This document shows positions 1 through 5,812 of a stretch of DNA of 6,536 nt, piece by piece. Made by a program: the position numbers and the translations under genes. The first letter of the stretch is position 1; each line of letters begins with the position of its first letter. The notes beneath the pieces were generated by a model. The model had not been told where the DNA came from and did no database searches. It worked only from the letters and a program-made list of their open reading frames with translations. Source of the DNA: Erwinia sp. (GTDB lineage Bacteria; Pseudomonadota; Gammaproteobacteria; Enterobacterales; Enterobacteriaceae); contig DOOK01000119.1 of the NCBI GenBank assembly GCA_003512805.1, positions 1 through 6,536 of the forward strand, given 5' to 3'.

Positions 1-1
1 G

Positions 2-841
2 CCGTGGCAGATGGTGGCCGAGCGCACCGGCGCGGAAGTTCGTTTTATTCCTTTGACCGCCAACGGCGAGCTGGACGTAGCCGAGCTGTCAAACCTGATG
101 GACAGCCGCACCCGGATGTTGGCCGTTACGCACGTTTCTAACGTGCTGGGGACCATCAATCCGGTTAAAGAGCTGGTCGCGCAGGCGAAAGCCGCAGGCG
201 TAGCAACGCTGATCGATGGCGCGCAGGCCGTGATGCATGAAAAAGTCGACGTGCAGGATCTGGGATGCGACTTTTATCTGTTCTCCGGCCATAAAATTTA
301 TGGCCCGTCCGGTATCGGCATTCTTTACGGGCGTAAAGCCATGCTGGATGCCATGCCGCCGTGGGAAGGGGGCGGATCGATGATCGCTACCGTCAGCCTT
401 ACCGAAGGAACGACCTATGCGGCAGCACCGTGGCGCTTTGAGGCCGGGTCGCCAAATACCGGCGGCATCATGGGCCTTGGCGCAGCGTTAAAGTGGGTGG
501 ACGCGCTTGGTCTGGATAATATTGCGCAGCGCGAGCAGTCGCTGATGCGCTATGCGATGGACAAGCTGGCCTCCGTGCCCGATTTGGTGATCTACGGGCC
601 GCAGCATCGCGCAGGCGTTATCGCCTTCAACCTGGGCCAACATCATGCTTACGACGTGGGCAGCTTCCTGGATCGCTACGGGATTGCTATCCGCACAGGG
701 CACCATTGCGCTATGCCGTTGATGCACCATTACGGCGTCCCTGCGATGTGCCGTGCTTCCTTTGTTTTGTATAATACCGAGGAAGAGGTCGACCGCCTGG
801 CGGCAGGCCTGACGCGTATACATATGCTGCTGGGCGGTTAA
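2..841 (+). CDS. sufS: Cysteine desulfurase SufS, C-terminal part (5' end outside window)
   Basis: SufS is a cytosolic PLP-dependent (class V aminotransferase fold) cysteine desulfurase. It removes sulfur from L-cysteine, giving alanine and an enzyme-bound persulfide for Fe-S cluster assembly by the SufBCD scaffold. The frame is open from the left edge and 279 codons are present of a family about 406 long, so roughly the first third is missing. Visible are the PLP-lysine motif SGHKIYGP (Lys about residue 98 of the fragment), WEGGGSMI, the [10 protein letters not shown] substrate/PLP segment, [10 protein letters not shown], and the persulfide cysteine in PAMCRAS (codon 749-751, about residue 250). 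The MATE-like ATG at base 11 is internal (a Met just after Pro-Trp-Gln), not a start. sufE begins 24 bases downstream, as in the sufABCDSE operon. No frameshift is seen. IscS and CsdA are the alternatives, but the following sufE and ldtE favour SufS. Confidence 0.96.
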   Translation, partial: PWQMVAERTGAEVRFIPLTANGELDVAELSNLMDSRTRMLAVTHVSNVLGTINPVKELVAQAKAAGVATLIDGAQAVMHEKVDVQDLGCDFYLFSGHKIYGPSGIGILYGRKAMLDAMPPWEGGGSMIATVSLTEGTTYAAAPWRFEAGSPNTGGIMGLGAALKWVDALGLDNIAQREQSLMRYAMDKLASVPDLVIYGPQHRAGVIAFNLGQHHAYDVGSFLDRYGIAIRTGHHCAMPLMHHYGVPAMCRASFVLYNTEEEVDRLAAGLTRIHMLLGG

Positions 842-865
842 GCCGTCCAGGTAAAGGAGAACTGC

Positions 866-1288
866 ATGGCCACACTGCCCGATAAAGAGAGACTGGTTCG
901 TAACTTTTCCCGCTGCGCCAACTGGGAAGAGAAGTATCTCTACGTGATTGAACTGGGTGCAAAGCTGCCCGTGCTGCCAGAAGCCCTGCACCAGTCGGAA
1001 AATACCATTTCCGGCTGTCAGAGCCAGGTCTGGATCGTAATGAATCTGGACGAGCAGGGCCGCGTGCTGCTGCAGGGCGACAGCGATGCCGCTATCGTTA
1101 AGGGCCTTATCGCGCTGGTATTCGTGCTTTACCAACAGATGACGCCAGCGGAAATCCTCGATTTTGACGTGCGCCCGTGGTTTGGCGAGCTGGACCTCAC
1201 TCAGCACCTGACCCCATCACGCTCGCAGGGGCTGGAAGCAATGATCCGCGCCATTCGTCAGAAAGCGCAGGACAGCATCAGCCGCTGA
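866..1288 (+). CDS. sufE: Cysteine desulfuration protein SufE
   Basis: SufE accepts the persulfide sulfur from SufS, stimulates its desulfurase activity, and passes sulfur to the SufBCD scaffold in the cytosol. The protein has 140 residues, close to the 138 of E. coli SufE. The acceptor cysteine is Cys51 in SGCQSQVW, the position used in E. coli. Other family segments are [19 protein letters not shown] near the N-terminus, [16 protein letters not shown] in the middle, and [16 protein letters not shown] near the end. The start is set by an AAAGGAGA ribosome site (853-860) a few bases before the ATG. It lies 24 bases after the sufS stop, so the two are almost certainly cotranscribed. A strong terminator follows, making this the last gene of the suf operon. 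CsdE is the paralogous alternative, which the context argues against. Confidence 0.97.
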   Translation: MATLPDKERLVRNFSRCANWEEKYLYVIELGAKLPVLPEALHQSENTISGCQSQVWIVMNLDEQGRVLLQGDSDAAIVKGLIALVFVLYQQMTPAEILDFDVRPWFGELDLTQHLTPSRSQGLEAMIRAIRQKAQDSISR

Positions 1289-1309
1289 GTTGCTACACTT
1301 CTCGACAGG

Positions 1310-1340
1310 CTTCCCGTCATGATGACGGGAAGTATTGTTT
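1310..1340 (+). terminator. Intrinsic terminator of the suf operon
   Basis: A perfect 10-bp stem CTTCCCGTCA / TGACGGGAAG (1310-1319 and 1323-1332) closes a three-base TGA loop. It is followed by the T-rich run TATTGTTT. It begins 21 bases after the sufE stop, the expected place for the end of the suf transcript. The T-run is interrupted by A and G, so some read-through into ldtE is possible. Confidence 0.85.
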
Positions 1341-1359
1341 ACCCTGACGAGAAATACAG

Positions 1360-2307
1360 ATGAAAATTATAATCCTCTCTTCGTTATTCTTCTTTTTCTC
1401 CCTGGCGCGAGCGGCCGACTATCCGCTTCCTGCGGCCGACAGCCGTTTAATTGGTGAAAACCAGCTTTATACCGTGCCCAATGATGGCCGTCCGCTGGAA
1501 ACTATCGCTGCCCGCTTTCACACCGGCTTGCTGGGCATGCTGGAAGCCAATCCGGGCACCGATCCCTGGCTGCCGAAAGCGGGAACGCAACTGGTTATTC
1601 CCACGCAGATGCTGCTGCCCGACACCAAAAGGGAAGGGATAGTGGTCAACGTTGCCGAGCTGCGCCTTTACTATTATCCGAAGGATGAAAATAAGGTTAT
1701 CGTTTACCCGATTGGCATCGGCCAGCTCGGAGCCAACACTCCCGCCATGGTCACGCGTATCAGCCAGAAAATCCCTAATCCCAGCTGGACCCCTACACCC
1801 AATATCCGCAAGCGCTACGCGGCAGAAGGTAAAACGCTGCCCGTCACCATCCCGGCCGGCCCGGATAATCCAATGGGGCTGTATGCGCTACGCCTGGCCT
1901 ATGGGAAAGGTCATTATCTGATCCACGGCACCAACGCCGATTTTGGCATTGGGATGCGGGTCAGCTCGGGCTGCATTCGCCTGCGGCCCAACGATATCGA
2001 AAACCTGTTTAACAGCGTGCCTGAAGGCACTCGCGTGCAGATCGTTAATCAGCCCGTTAAGTATGCCGTAGAGCCGGATGGCAAGCGTTATATCGAAGTT
2101 CATCAGCCGCTGTCACACGGTGAAAAGGACGATCCCCAGACGATGCCCATTACTCTGACCGCCCAGACCAAAAAATTTGTAGGCAGCGAGTTGAGCGATC
2201 GGCAGGTTATTAAAGAAGCCTTGAAAAGGCGCTCCGGGTTACCTGTGCTGGTAAACAGCGGCGAAGTGCCGCCGGTGGCCTCTGAGAGCGCCTCAGCAGC
2301 GCTTTAA
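1360..2307 (+). CDS. ldtE: L,D-transpeptidase LdtE (YnhG), periplasmic
   Basis: LdtE is a periplasmic L,D-transpeptidase that in E. coli forms meso-DAP to meso-DAP (3-3) crosslinks in peptidoglycan. The protein has 315 residues against 334 in E. coli. Order of parts: a signal peptide (about 1-18, a Phe-rich hydrophobic core ending LARA before ADYP); a LysM-like segment (about 36-81, with ETIAARFHTGLLGMLEANPG and GTQLVIP); a YkuD catalytic domain (about 93-230); and a C-terminal tail (231-315) whose last 20 residues are Ala/Ser/Val-rich. The catalytic signature is complete: His189 in LIHGT, then SSGCIRL with Cys205 as nucleophile and Arg207. The start is chosen because it yields the signal peptide; only a weak GACGAG-type ribosome site lies before it. 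The suf terminator precedes it, so a promoter of its own is expected. Members LdtA, LdtB and LdtC anchor Lpp instead; synteny with sufE and lpp supports LdtE. Confidence 0.93.
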   Translation: MKIIILSSLFFFFSLARAADYPLPAADSRLIGENQLYTVPNDGRPLETIAARFHTGLLGMLEANPGTDPWLPKAGTQLVIPTQMLLPDTKREGIVVNVAELRLYYYPKDENKVIVYPIGIGQLGANTPAMVTRISQKIPNPSWTPTPNIRKRYAAEGKTLPVTIPAGPDNPMGLYALRLAYGKGHYLIHGTNADFGIGMRVSSGCIRLRPNDIENLFNSVPEGTRVQIVNQPVKYAVEPDGKRYIEVHQPLSHGEKDDPQTMPITLTAQTKKFVGSELSDRQVIKEALKRRSGLPVLVNSGEVPPVASESASAAL

Positions 2308-2315
2308 GCGCTTTT
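2298..2315 (+). terminator. Weak candidate terminator overlapping the ldtE stop codon
   Basis: AGCGC and GCGCT (2298-2302, 2308-2312) form a 5-bp stem around TTTAA, which contains the stop TAA (2305-2307), followed by only four T. The stem is short and overlaps the coding end, so it is at best a weak terminator. The bidirectional terminator at 2783-2815 may be the effective end of ldtE transcripts. Confidence 0.3.
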
Positions 2316-2334
2316 CAGCATCAGGGTTAGGGTA

Positions 2335-2764
2335 GCGAGCGGAAGTAAGGCTCTCGCCAGAGCGTAGCAGGCAAGACGAAAACCAAAGGCTATCGGCAGC
2401 ACGGTAAAAAAGGGCTGCGGCAGTCATATCTGGTCAGAGGCGGCAGGCGACCCGGAAGTTAAAAGGCATTGTCAGTGCACCGGGAAAAGGCTGCGGAAGT
2501 CATATCTGGCCAGATGCGGCAGACGGCCCGGAAGTGAAAAGGCATTGTCAGTACACCGGGAAAAAGCTGCGGAAGTCATTATCTGGCTGGATGCGGCAGG
2601 CGACCCGCAAGTGAAAAGGGATTGTCAATGCACCGGGAAAGGGCCGCGGAAGTCATATCTGGCTGGATGCGGCAGACGACCCGTAAGTGAAAAGGGATTA
2701 TCAGTGCATCGGGAAAGGTTGTTGAAGTCATATCTGGCCGGAATGCAGCAGGCGACCCGGAAAT
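2335..2764. repeat. Tandem array of about 5.6 copies of a ~76-base unit
   Basis: Units run 2335-2412 (78 bases, diverged), 2413-2488 (76), 2489-2564 (76), 2565-2641 (77), 2642-2716 (75) and 2717 to about 2764 (partial). Each starts GGCTGCGGAAGTCATATCTGG or a close variant, continues through a GATGCGGCAG-type block and a GACCCGGAAGTGAAAAGG-type block, and ends TCAGTGCACCGGGAAA. The first copy keeps CGGAAGT, GCAGGC, AAAGGC and a terminal A-run, so it looks like an older unit. Similarity extends over the whole unit with no variable spacer, so this is not CRISPR. Unit lengths are not multiples of three and no frame is shared across copies, so coding is unlikely. The array fills the space between the convergent genes ldtE and lpp. 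I do not recognise the family. Confidence 0.93.
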
Positions 2765-2782
2765 GTTCGGTTTAAAACAGGC

Positions 2783-2815
2783 AAAAAAAATGGCGCACAA
2801 TGTGCGCCATTTTTA
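2783..2815. terminator. Bidirectional intrinsic terminator between lpp and ldtE
   Basis: The arms TGGCGCAC and GTGCGCCA (2791-2798, 2802-2809) close an AAT loop and extend into A/T runs to give about 13 bp. Read on the minus strand the stem is followed by eight T, a very strong terminator for lpp. Read on the plus strand it is followed by five T and would end ldtE transcripts. From memory, the E. coli lpp terminator has the same stem sequence. Confidence 0.93.
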
Positions 2816-2826
2816 AACCAGAACTC

Positions 2827-3066
<240 letters not shown>

Positions 3067-3100
3067 TTATACCCTCTAGATTGAGTTAATCTCCATGTAG

Positions 3101-3137
3101 CGTTACAAGTATTACACAAAGTTTTTTCCAATGAGAA
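3101..3137 (-). promoter_or_regulatory. lpp promoter
   Basis: On the minus strand the -10 TAATAC (3109-3114) lies 17 bases from a poor -35, TTCTCA (3132-3137). The predicted start is the G opposite base 3101, giving a 38-nt leader, the same length as I recall for E. coli lpp. The segment from -10 to ATG is almost the same as the E. coli sequence from memory. The region upstream of the -35 is very AT-rich, which may compensate for the weak -35 as an UP-type element. Confidence 0.85.
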
Positions 3138-3318
3138 TAAATTTTTGATGAGAACGTGCTTAAATTTGATCGTTCGCTCAAAGAAGCACCGTCTTTACAG
3201 GAAAACCCAAAAAATTTAGCGAAAACAGACGATTTCAATCGGGCTTATCGCGCCTTACAGCACAATTGCATCGTTCATTCCGATTGGAATTTTTAGAAAA
3301 ACTTTTGTGCTAAGCTGT
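3138..3318. other. Intergenic stretch between lpp promoter and pykF terminator
   Basis: This stretch of 181 AT-rich bases has no coding signal on either strand. It includes upstream activating-type AT-rich DNA for lpp and a nested inverted repeat in its right part: TTACAG/CTGTAA (3255-3260, 3315-3320), CACAA/TTGTG (3261-3265, 3305-3309) and, inside these, ATTCC/GGAAT (3277-3281, 3286-3290). A small dyad CGATT-TC-AATCG sits at 3230-3241. No known regulator site is recognised. Confidence 0.5.
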
Positions 3319-3345
3319 AAAAAAAGCGCCACTCAGGGCGCTTTT
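3319..3345 (-). terminator. Intrinsic terminator of pykF
   Basis: On the minus strand AAAAGCGCC (3337-3345) pairs with GGCGCTTTT (3322-3330) around a six-base loop. The T-run of the transcript corresponds to 3319-3325. It begins 23 bases after the pykF stop. The nine-base stem with A/T ends could also work weakly in the other direction. Confidence 0.92.
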
Positions 3346-3368
3346 ACACTACAAGGCGTAATCTTTGA

Positions 3369-4781
3369 TTACAGAACGTGCACGGACGCGGTATTCGTGG
3401 TTCCGCTAGGAACCAGCGCGCCGGAAACCATAACCACGACATCACCTTTGCGACCGTAGCCGCTGGCAATCGCCGCCTCTTTACCGATACGGTAAAAATC
3501 ATCCGTAGAAGCGATTTCCTTAACCACGGAAGCGACAATCCCTTTACTCAGGATCAGCTGACGAGCGGTCTGCTCGTTGGTGGTTAATGCCAGAATAGTG
3601 GCATTAGGGAAATACTTACGTACGGACTTGGCTGATTTACCGCCTTCGGTCGCGACCACAATCAGCGGCGCTTCCAGCTTCTCGGCTGTTTCTACCGCAC
3701 CACGGCATACCGCTTCGGTAATGCGCATTTTGCGGTTGTCATGCTGAGAGTCGATGCGGCTTTTCATTACGCGATCGGTACGTTCGCAGATGGTGGCCAT
3801 GATGGTCACGGATTCCAGCGGGTATTTACCCTTGGCGCTTTCGCCAGAGAGCATAACCGCATCGGTACCGTCCAGAATGGCGTTAGCCACGTCGCCCGCT
3901 TCTGCACGGGTAGGGCGTGGATTTTTGATCATGGAGTCCAGCATTTGCGTCGCGGTGATCACCACTTTACGAGCGCGGTTACACTTCTTGATCATCATCT
4001 TCTGCGCGAAAATGACTTCTTCCACCGGGATTTCTACACCCAGATCGCCTCGCGCCACCATGATGCCGTCAGAAGCATCCAGGATCTCGTCAAAATTGTT
4101 CAGGCCTTCCTGGTTTTCAATTTTAGAGATGATCTGGATATGCTCGCCGCCGTGCTGCTTCAGATGCTCGCGAATTTCCAGCACGTCGGCACGCTTGCGG
4201 ATAAAGGAGGCGGCAACGAAGTCTACGCCTTGTTCGCAACCAAAAATCAGGTCGCGCTTATCTTTTTCGGCCAGCGCTGGCAGCTGGATAGAAACGCCAG
4301 GCAGGTTAACGCCTTTGTTTTCACCCAGGTCGCCGTTGTTCAGCACCTTACAGATTACGTGGTGTTCGGTCACTTCCGTGACTTCCATACCGATCAGGCC
4401 ATCGTCCACAAGGACGGTGTTGCCGATAGAGAGGTCGGAAGGAAAACCGGAGTAGGTTACCGCCACGCGCTCGCTGTTACCGATAACGGATTGATCGGTG
4501 GTGAAGGTAAAGGTCTGACCGGCCTTCAACGACACGTCCGCGCCGCCTTCCAGCTTCATGGTACGGATTTCTGGTCCTTTGGTGTCCAGCAGGATAGCGG
4601 CCTGCTTGCCGGTTTTGCTCATCACCGCGCGCAGGTTAGCGATACGCTTACCGTGCTCGTCGTAATCGCCGTGAGAGAAGTTCAGACGCATGACGTTCAT
4701 GCCCGCGTCCAGCAGGTTGGTCAACATTTCTTCCGATTCGGTTTTTGGACCGATAGTACAAACAATCTTGGTCTTTTTCAT
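3369..4781 (-). CDS. pykF: Pyruvate kinase I (fructose-1,6-bisphosphate-activated)
   Basis: PykF catalyses the last glycolytic step, phosphoenolpyruvate plus ADP to pyruvate plus ATP, in the cytosol; it is a homotetramer activated by fructose 1,6-bisphosphate. The protein has 470 residues, the same as E. coli PykF. Domain A starts with KIVCTIGPK and has Arg32 in MRLNFSHG. Domain B spans about 70-167. The catalytic Lys220 and metal ligand Glu222 are in ISKIENQEG, Asp246 is in [14 protein letters not shown], and Thr278 is in [10 protein letters not shown]. The C-terminal allosteric domain ends with [18 protein letters not shown], the effector-loop region. Sequence and upstream Cra-like sites distinguish it from PykA (about 480 residues, AMP-activated). 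No strong ribosome site lies before ATG: the preceding bases are rich in A/C/T. It is a single-gene unit with its own promoter, long leader and terminator. Confidence 0.99.
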   Translation of the reverse strand: MKKTKIVCTIGPKTESEEMLTNLLDAGMNVMRLNFSHGDYDEHGKRIANLRAVMSKTGKQAAILLDTKGPEIRTMKLEGGADVSLKAGQTFTFTTDQSVIGNSERVAVTYSGFPSDLSIGNTVLVDDGLIGMEVTEVTEHHVICKVLNNGDLGENKGVNLPGVSIQLPALAEKDKRDLIFGCEQGVDFVAASFIRKRADVLEIREHLKQHGGEHIQIISKIENQEGLNNFDEILDASDGIMVARGDLGVEIPVEEVIFAQKMMIKKCNRARKVVITATQMLDSMIKNPRPTRAEAGDVANAILDGTDAVMLSGESAKGKYPLESVTIMATICERTDRVMKSRIDSQHDNRKMRITEAVCRGAVETAEKLEAPLIVVATEGGKSAKSVRKYFPNATILALTTNEQTARQLILSKGIVASVVKEIASTDDFYRIGKEAAIASGYGRKGDVVVMVSGALVPSGTTNTASVHVL

Positions 4782-5010
4782 GACGAGTCATCTGTTAAGT
4801 TAATGGATGAAATAAAGCGGAATCCCGGTGATTGATGGTGCGACCGCCCGAGCGGCGAACTGCGTACAGCTTAAGGATAGGTGACAGAAAAAAAGCGTGC
4901 AGAGGAAGTTTAAGCGCGGTTTCGGCGCTGGCGCAAAGTTTGTTTGCGCAACAAGCCATCGTTTTTGCTAAAGGGCCAACCATACGCTGAAACCATTCAA
5001 GTGAAACAAC
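4782..5010 (-). promoter_or_regulatory. Long pykF mRNA leader (about 230 nt) with hairpins
   Basis: The space from the predicted start point to the pykF ATG contains two hairpins. One has stem GCGCAAA/TTTGCGC (4931-4937, 4943-4949); the other has AGCGC/GCGCT (4913-4917, 4925-4929). After them comes a block at about 4874-4906 (minus-strand CTCTGCACGC, seven T, then TGTCACCTATCC). From memory this block closely resembles part of the E. coli pykF leader, suggesting conservation beyond chance. The last 20 bases before ATG lack a clear Shine-Dalgarno sequence. I do not recognise a known riboswitch. Confidence 0.6.
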
Positions 5011-5016
5011 GTTTCG
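4986..5016. promoter_or_regulatory. Cra (FruR)-like operators downstream of the pykF start point
   Basis: GCTGAAACCATTCAAG (4986-5001) matches the palindromic Cra consensus, which is close to GCTGAAACGWTTCAGC. Next to it is a second, looser dyad GAAAC-AAC-GTTTC (5003-5007, 5011-5015). Both lie just after the -10 box, where Cra bound to DNA would block initiation or elongation. This fits the known repression of E. coli pykF by Cra, relieved by phosphorylated fructose. Confidence 0.75.
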
Positions 5017-5017
5017 T

Positions 5018-5047
5018 ATTATAGCTACTCAGCCCATTGAAAACCAA
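5018..5047 (-). promoter_or_regulatory. pykF promoter
   Basis: On the minus strand there is a perfect TATAAT -10 (5018-5023) and, 18 bases upstream, the -35 TTGGTT (5042-5047). The start point is predicted near 5010-5011. Upstream of the -35 is an AT-rich stretch (to about 5060) that could act as an UP element. Confidence 0.75.
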
Positions 5048-5100
5048 TTAAAAAGTAATTTGGAATGCGGGAAAGCTTGCACCAGATCAGATTGTTGCGC

Positions 5101-5126
5101 AAAAAAAGCCCGCTGTAGGGAGCAGA
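5101..5126 (-). terminator. Weak candidate terminator upstream of the pykF promoter
   Basis: Read on the minus strand, CTGCT and AGCGG (5121-5125, 5110-5114) can pair, with one G-U, around a six-base loop. Two bases (G, C) then lead into seven consecutive T (5101-5107). It is the only hairpin plus T-run between tRNA-Val and pykF on this strand, so it may insulate pykF from transcription arriving from the tRNA and the repeat array. The stem is short. Confidence 0.35.
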
Positions 5127-5208
5127 AAACGCCTACGTACCGCCAGAGCCAAGGGAGGAAGGGAAGCCACTGCCGTACGGCAAACCGACCGGCGTACAGG
5201 GGAAAATG

Positions 5209-5533
5209 GGAGTAGAGAGGCGGCATCAAAGTCCAACCTCGCATCGGAATACGAAGAGAAATCGAAGTATGGAAGAGCATGGGAGGGCAGAAGAGAAATT
5301 GAACAAAAAAAGAAATCGAAGGAGAGAGGAAACCGAACGTGAGAAGAGCCTCGAAGGCCAGAGAAGAAACTGAACGCCAGAGATGCATCGGAGGAGGGAA
5401 GAAACCCAATGTTAGAAGAGTATCGAAGGACAGAGAAGAAACTGAACGTCAGAAGAAATCGGGTGACAAAAAAGAAATTAAAGCACAGAAGAAGCGGGGG
5501 AACAGGAGGAGAAGGAAGCCGAAGGACGGTGGA
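5209..5533. repeat. Decayed tandem array of ~36-base purine-rich units
   Basis: Units can be set at 5209-5244 (very diverged), 5245-5280, 5281-5316, 5317-5351, 5352-5388, 5389-5423, 5424-5459, 5460-5494 and 5495-5533 (decayed), with lengths of 35-39 bases. The best pair, 5352 and 5424, are 72 bases apart and share GAGAAGAAACTGAACG with CGAAGG before it. A typical unit runs CGAAGGACAG, AGAAGAAACTGAACG, YCAGAAGAG, then AT. The plus strand is strongly purine-rich (for example 50 of 60 bases at 5281-5340). Flanks at 5127-5208 and 5534-5649 are of similar composition without clear units; apart from a GCCGTACGGC palindrome (5172-5181) I see nothing in them. Length variation of one base breaks any shared reading frame, and no gene is recognised. 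Confidence 0.75.
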
Positions 5534-5649
5534 CGAACAAAGGGAGGACCAGGGTAGCTTGCAGAACACAACGGGTAGAAATGCCTTGAAGCACAGCAAA
5601 TAAATCGGCTTACAGGGAGTAACTGGAAAGGGACAGCAAGAAAATACGA

Positions 5650-5726
5650 TGGTGCGTTCTAGAGGACTCGAACCTCCGACCCCCACCATGTCAAGGTGGT
5701 GCTCTAACCAACTGAGCTAAGAACGC
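5650..5726 (-). tRNA. tRNA-Val (anticodon GAC)
   Basis: This 77-base tRNA gene is on the minus strand. The acceptor stem is GCGTTCT with AGAACGC, the discriminator is A (5653) and CCA is encoded (5650-5652). The D arm contains AGCTCAGTTGGTTAGAGC. The anticodon stem ACCACC/GGTGG encloses TTGACAT, giving anticodon GAC (reads GUC and GUU codons). The T arm is GGAGG, TTCGAGT, CCTCT. It corresponds to E. coli valV/valW, which sit in the same neighbourhood, but only one copy is present here. No hairpin terminator follows closely; the next candidate is over 500 bases away beyond the repeat array. Confidence 0.98.
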
Positions 5727-5749
5727 ATCGTGCTGTCTGAGTGACAGCG

Positions 5750-5785
5750 GGGACGAATATTAACGACAGCCCTGGCGGCTTGCAA
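5750..5785 (-). promoter_or_regulatory. tRNA-Val promoter with GC-rich discriminator
   Basis: On the minus strand, the -35 TTGCAA (5780-5785) lies exactly 17 bases from the -10 TAATAT (5757-5762). The following discriminator, TCGTCCCC, is G/C-rich, as in promoters of stable RNA genes under ppGpp (stringent) control. The predicted start near 5750 leaves a leader of about 24 nt before the tRNA. That leader holds a perfect 6-bp hairpin GCTGTC/GACAGC (5732-5737, 5743-5748). Confidence 0.85.
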
Positions 5786-5812
5786 GCAGAAATCACTATT
5801 TTCGATGCGACT

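Noticed and set aside
488..1207. Open frame of 239 codons on the minus strand across sufS and sufE
   Set aside because: It lies opposite two convincing conserved genes and spans their boundary; no ribosome site or family likeness.
2335..2764. CRISPR array
   Set aside because: Units are similar along their whole length with no unique spacers, and there are no cas genes.
2545..2775. 76-codon open frame in the 76-base array
   Set aside because: The unit is not a multiple of three, so each copy is read in a different frame; no repeat peptide results.
3741..4835. Open frame of 364 codons on the plus strand across pykF
   Set aside because: It is antisense to a full-length, highly conserved pykF; its His/Phe/Val-rich translation resembles no family I know, and its length follows from the codon bias of pykF.
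4861..4910. Attenuator terminator at the seven-T run in the pykF leader
   Set aside because: No hairpin directly precedes the T-run on the minus strand; the nearest stem ends several bases earlier, at 4913.
4795..4983. 62-codon leader open frame ending 13 bases before pykF
   Set aside because: No ribosome site, no recognisable sequence, and it covers the hairpins and the conserved-looking leader block, which look like RNA elements instead.
5209..5533. CRISPR array
   Set aside because: Contiguous degenerate units of 35-39 bases without constant repeats separated by unique spacers.
5339..5603. Arg/Lys/Glu-rich open frames on the plus strand (tpr-like basic peptides)
   Set aside because: Purine-rich DNA automatically gives such residues and ribosome-site look-alikes. 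The tyrT tpr gene lies on the same strand as its tRNA, whereas these are on the opposite one. No promoter is seen.
5087..5689. Open frame of 200 codons on the minus strand, rich in Phe, Ser, Leu and Pro
   Set aside because: It starts inside the tRNA anticodon region and runs through pyrimidine-rich repeats where stop codons are rare; single-base length changes between units argue against selection on a frame.
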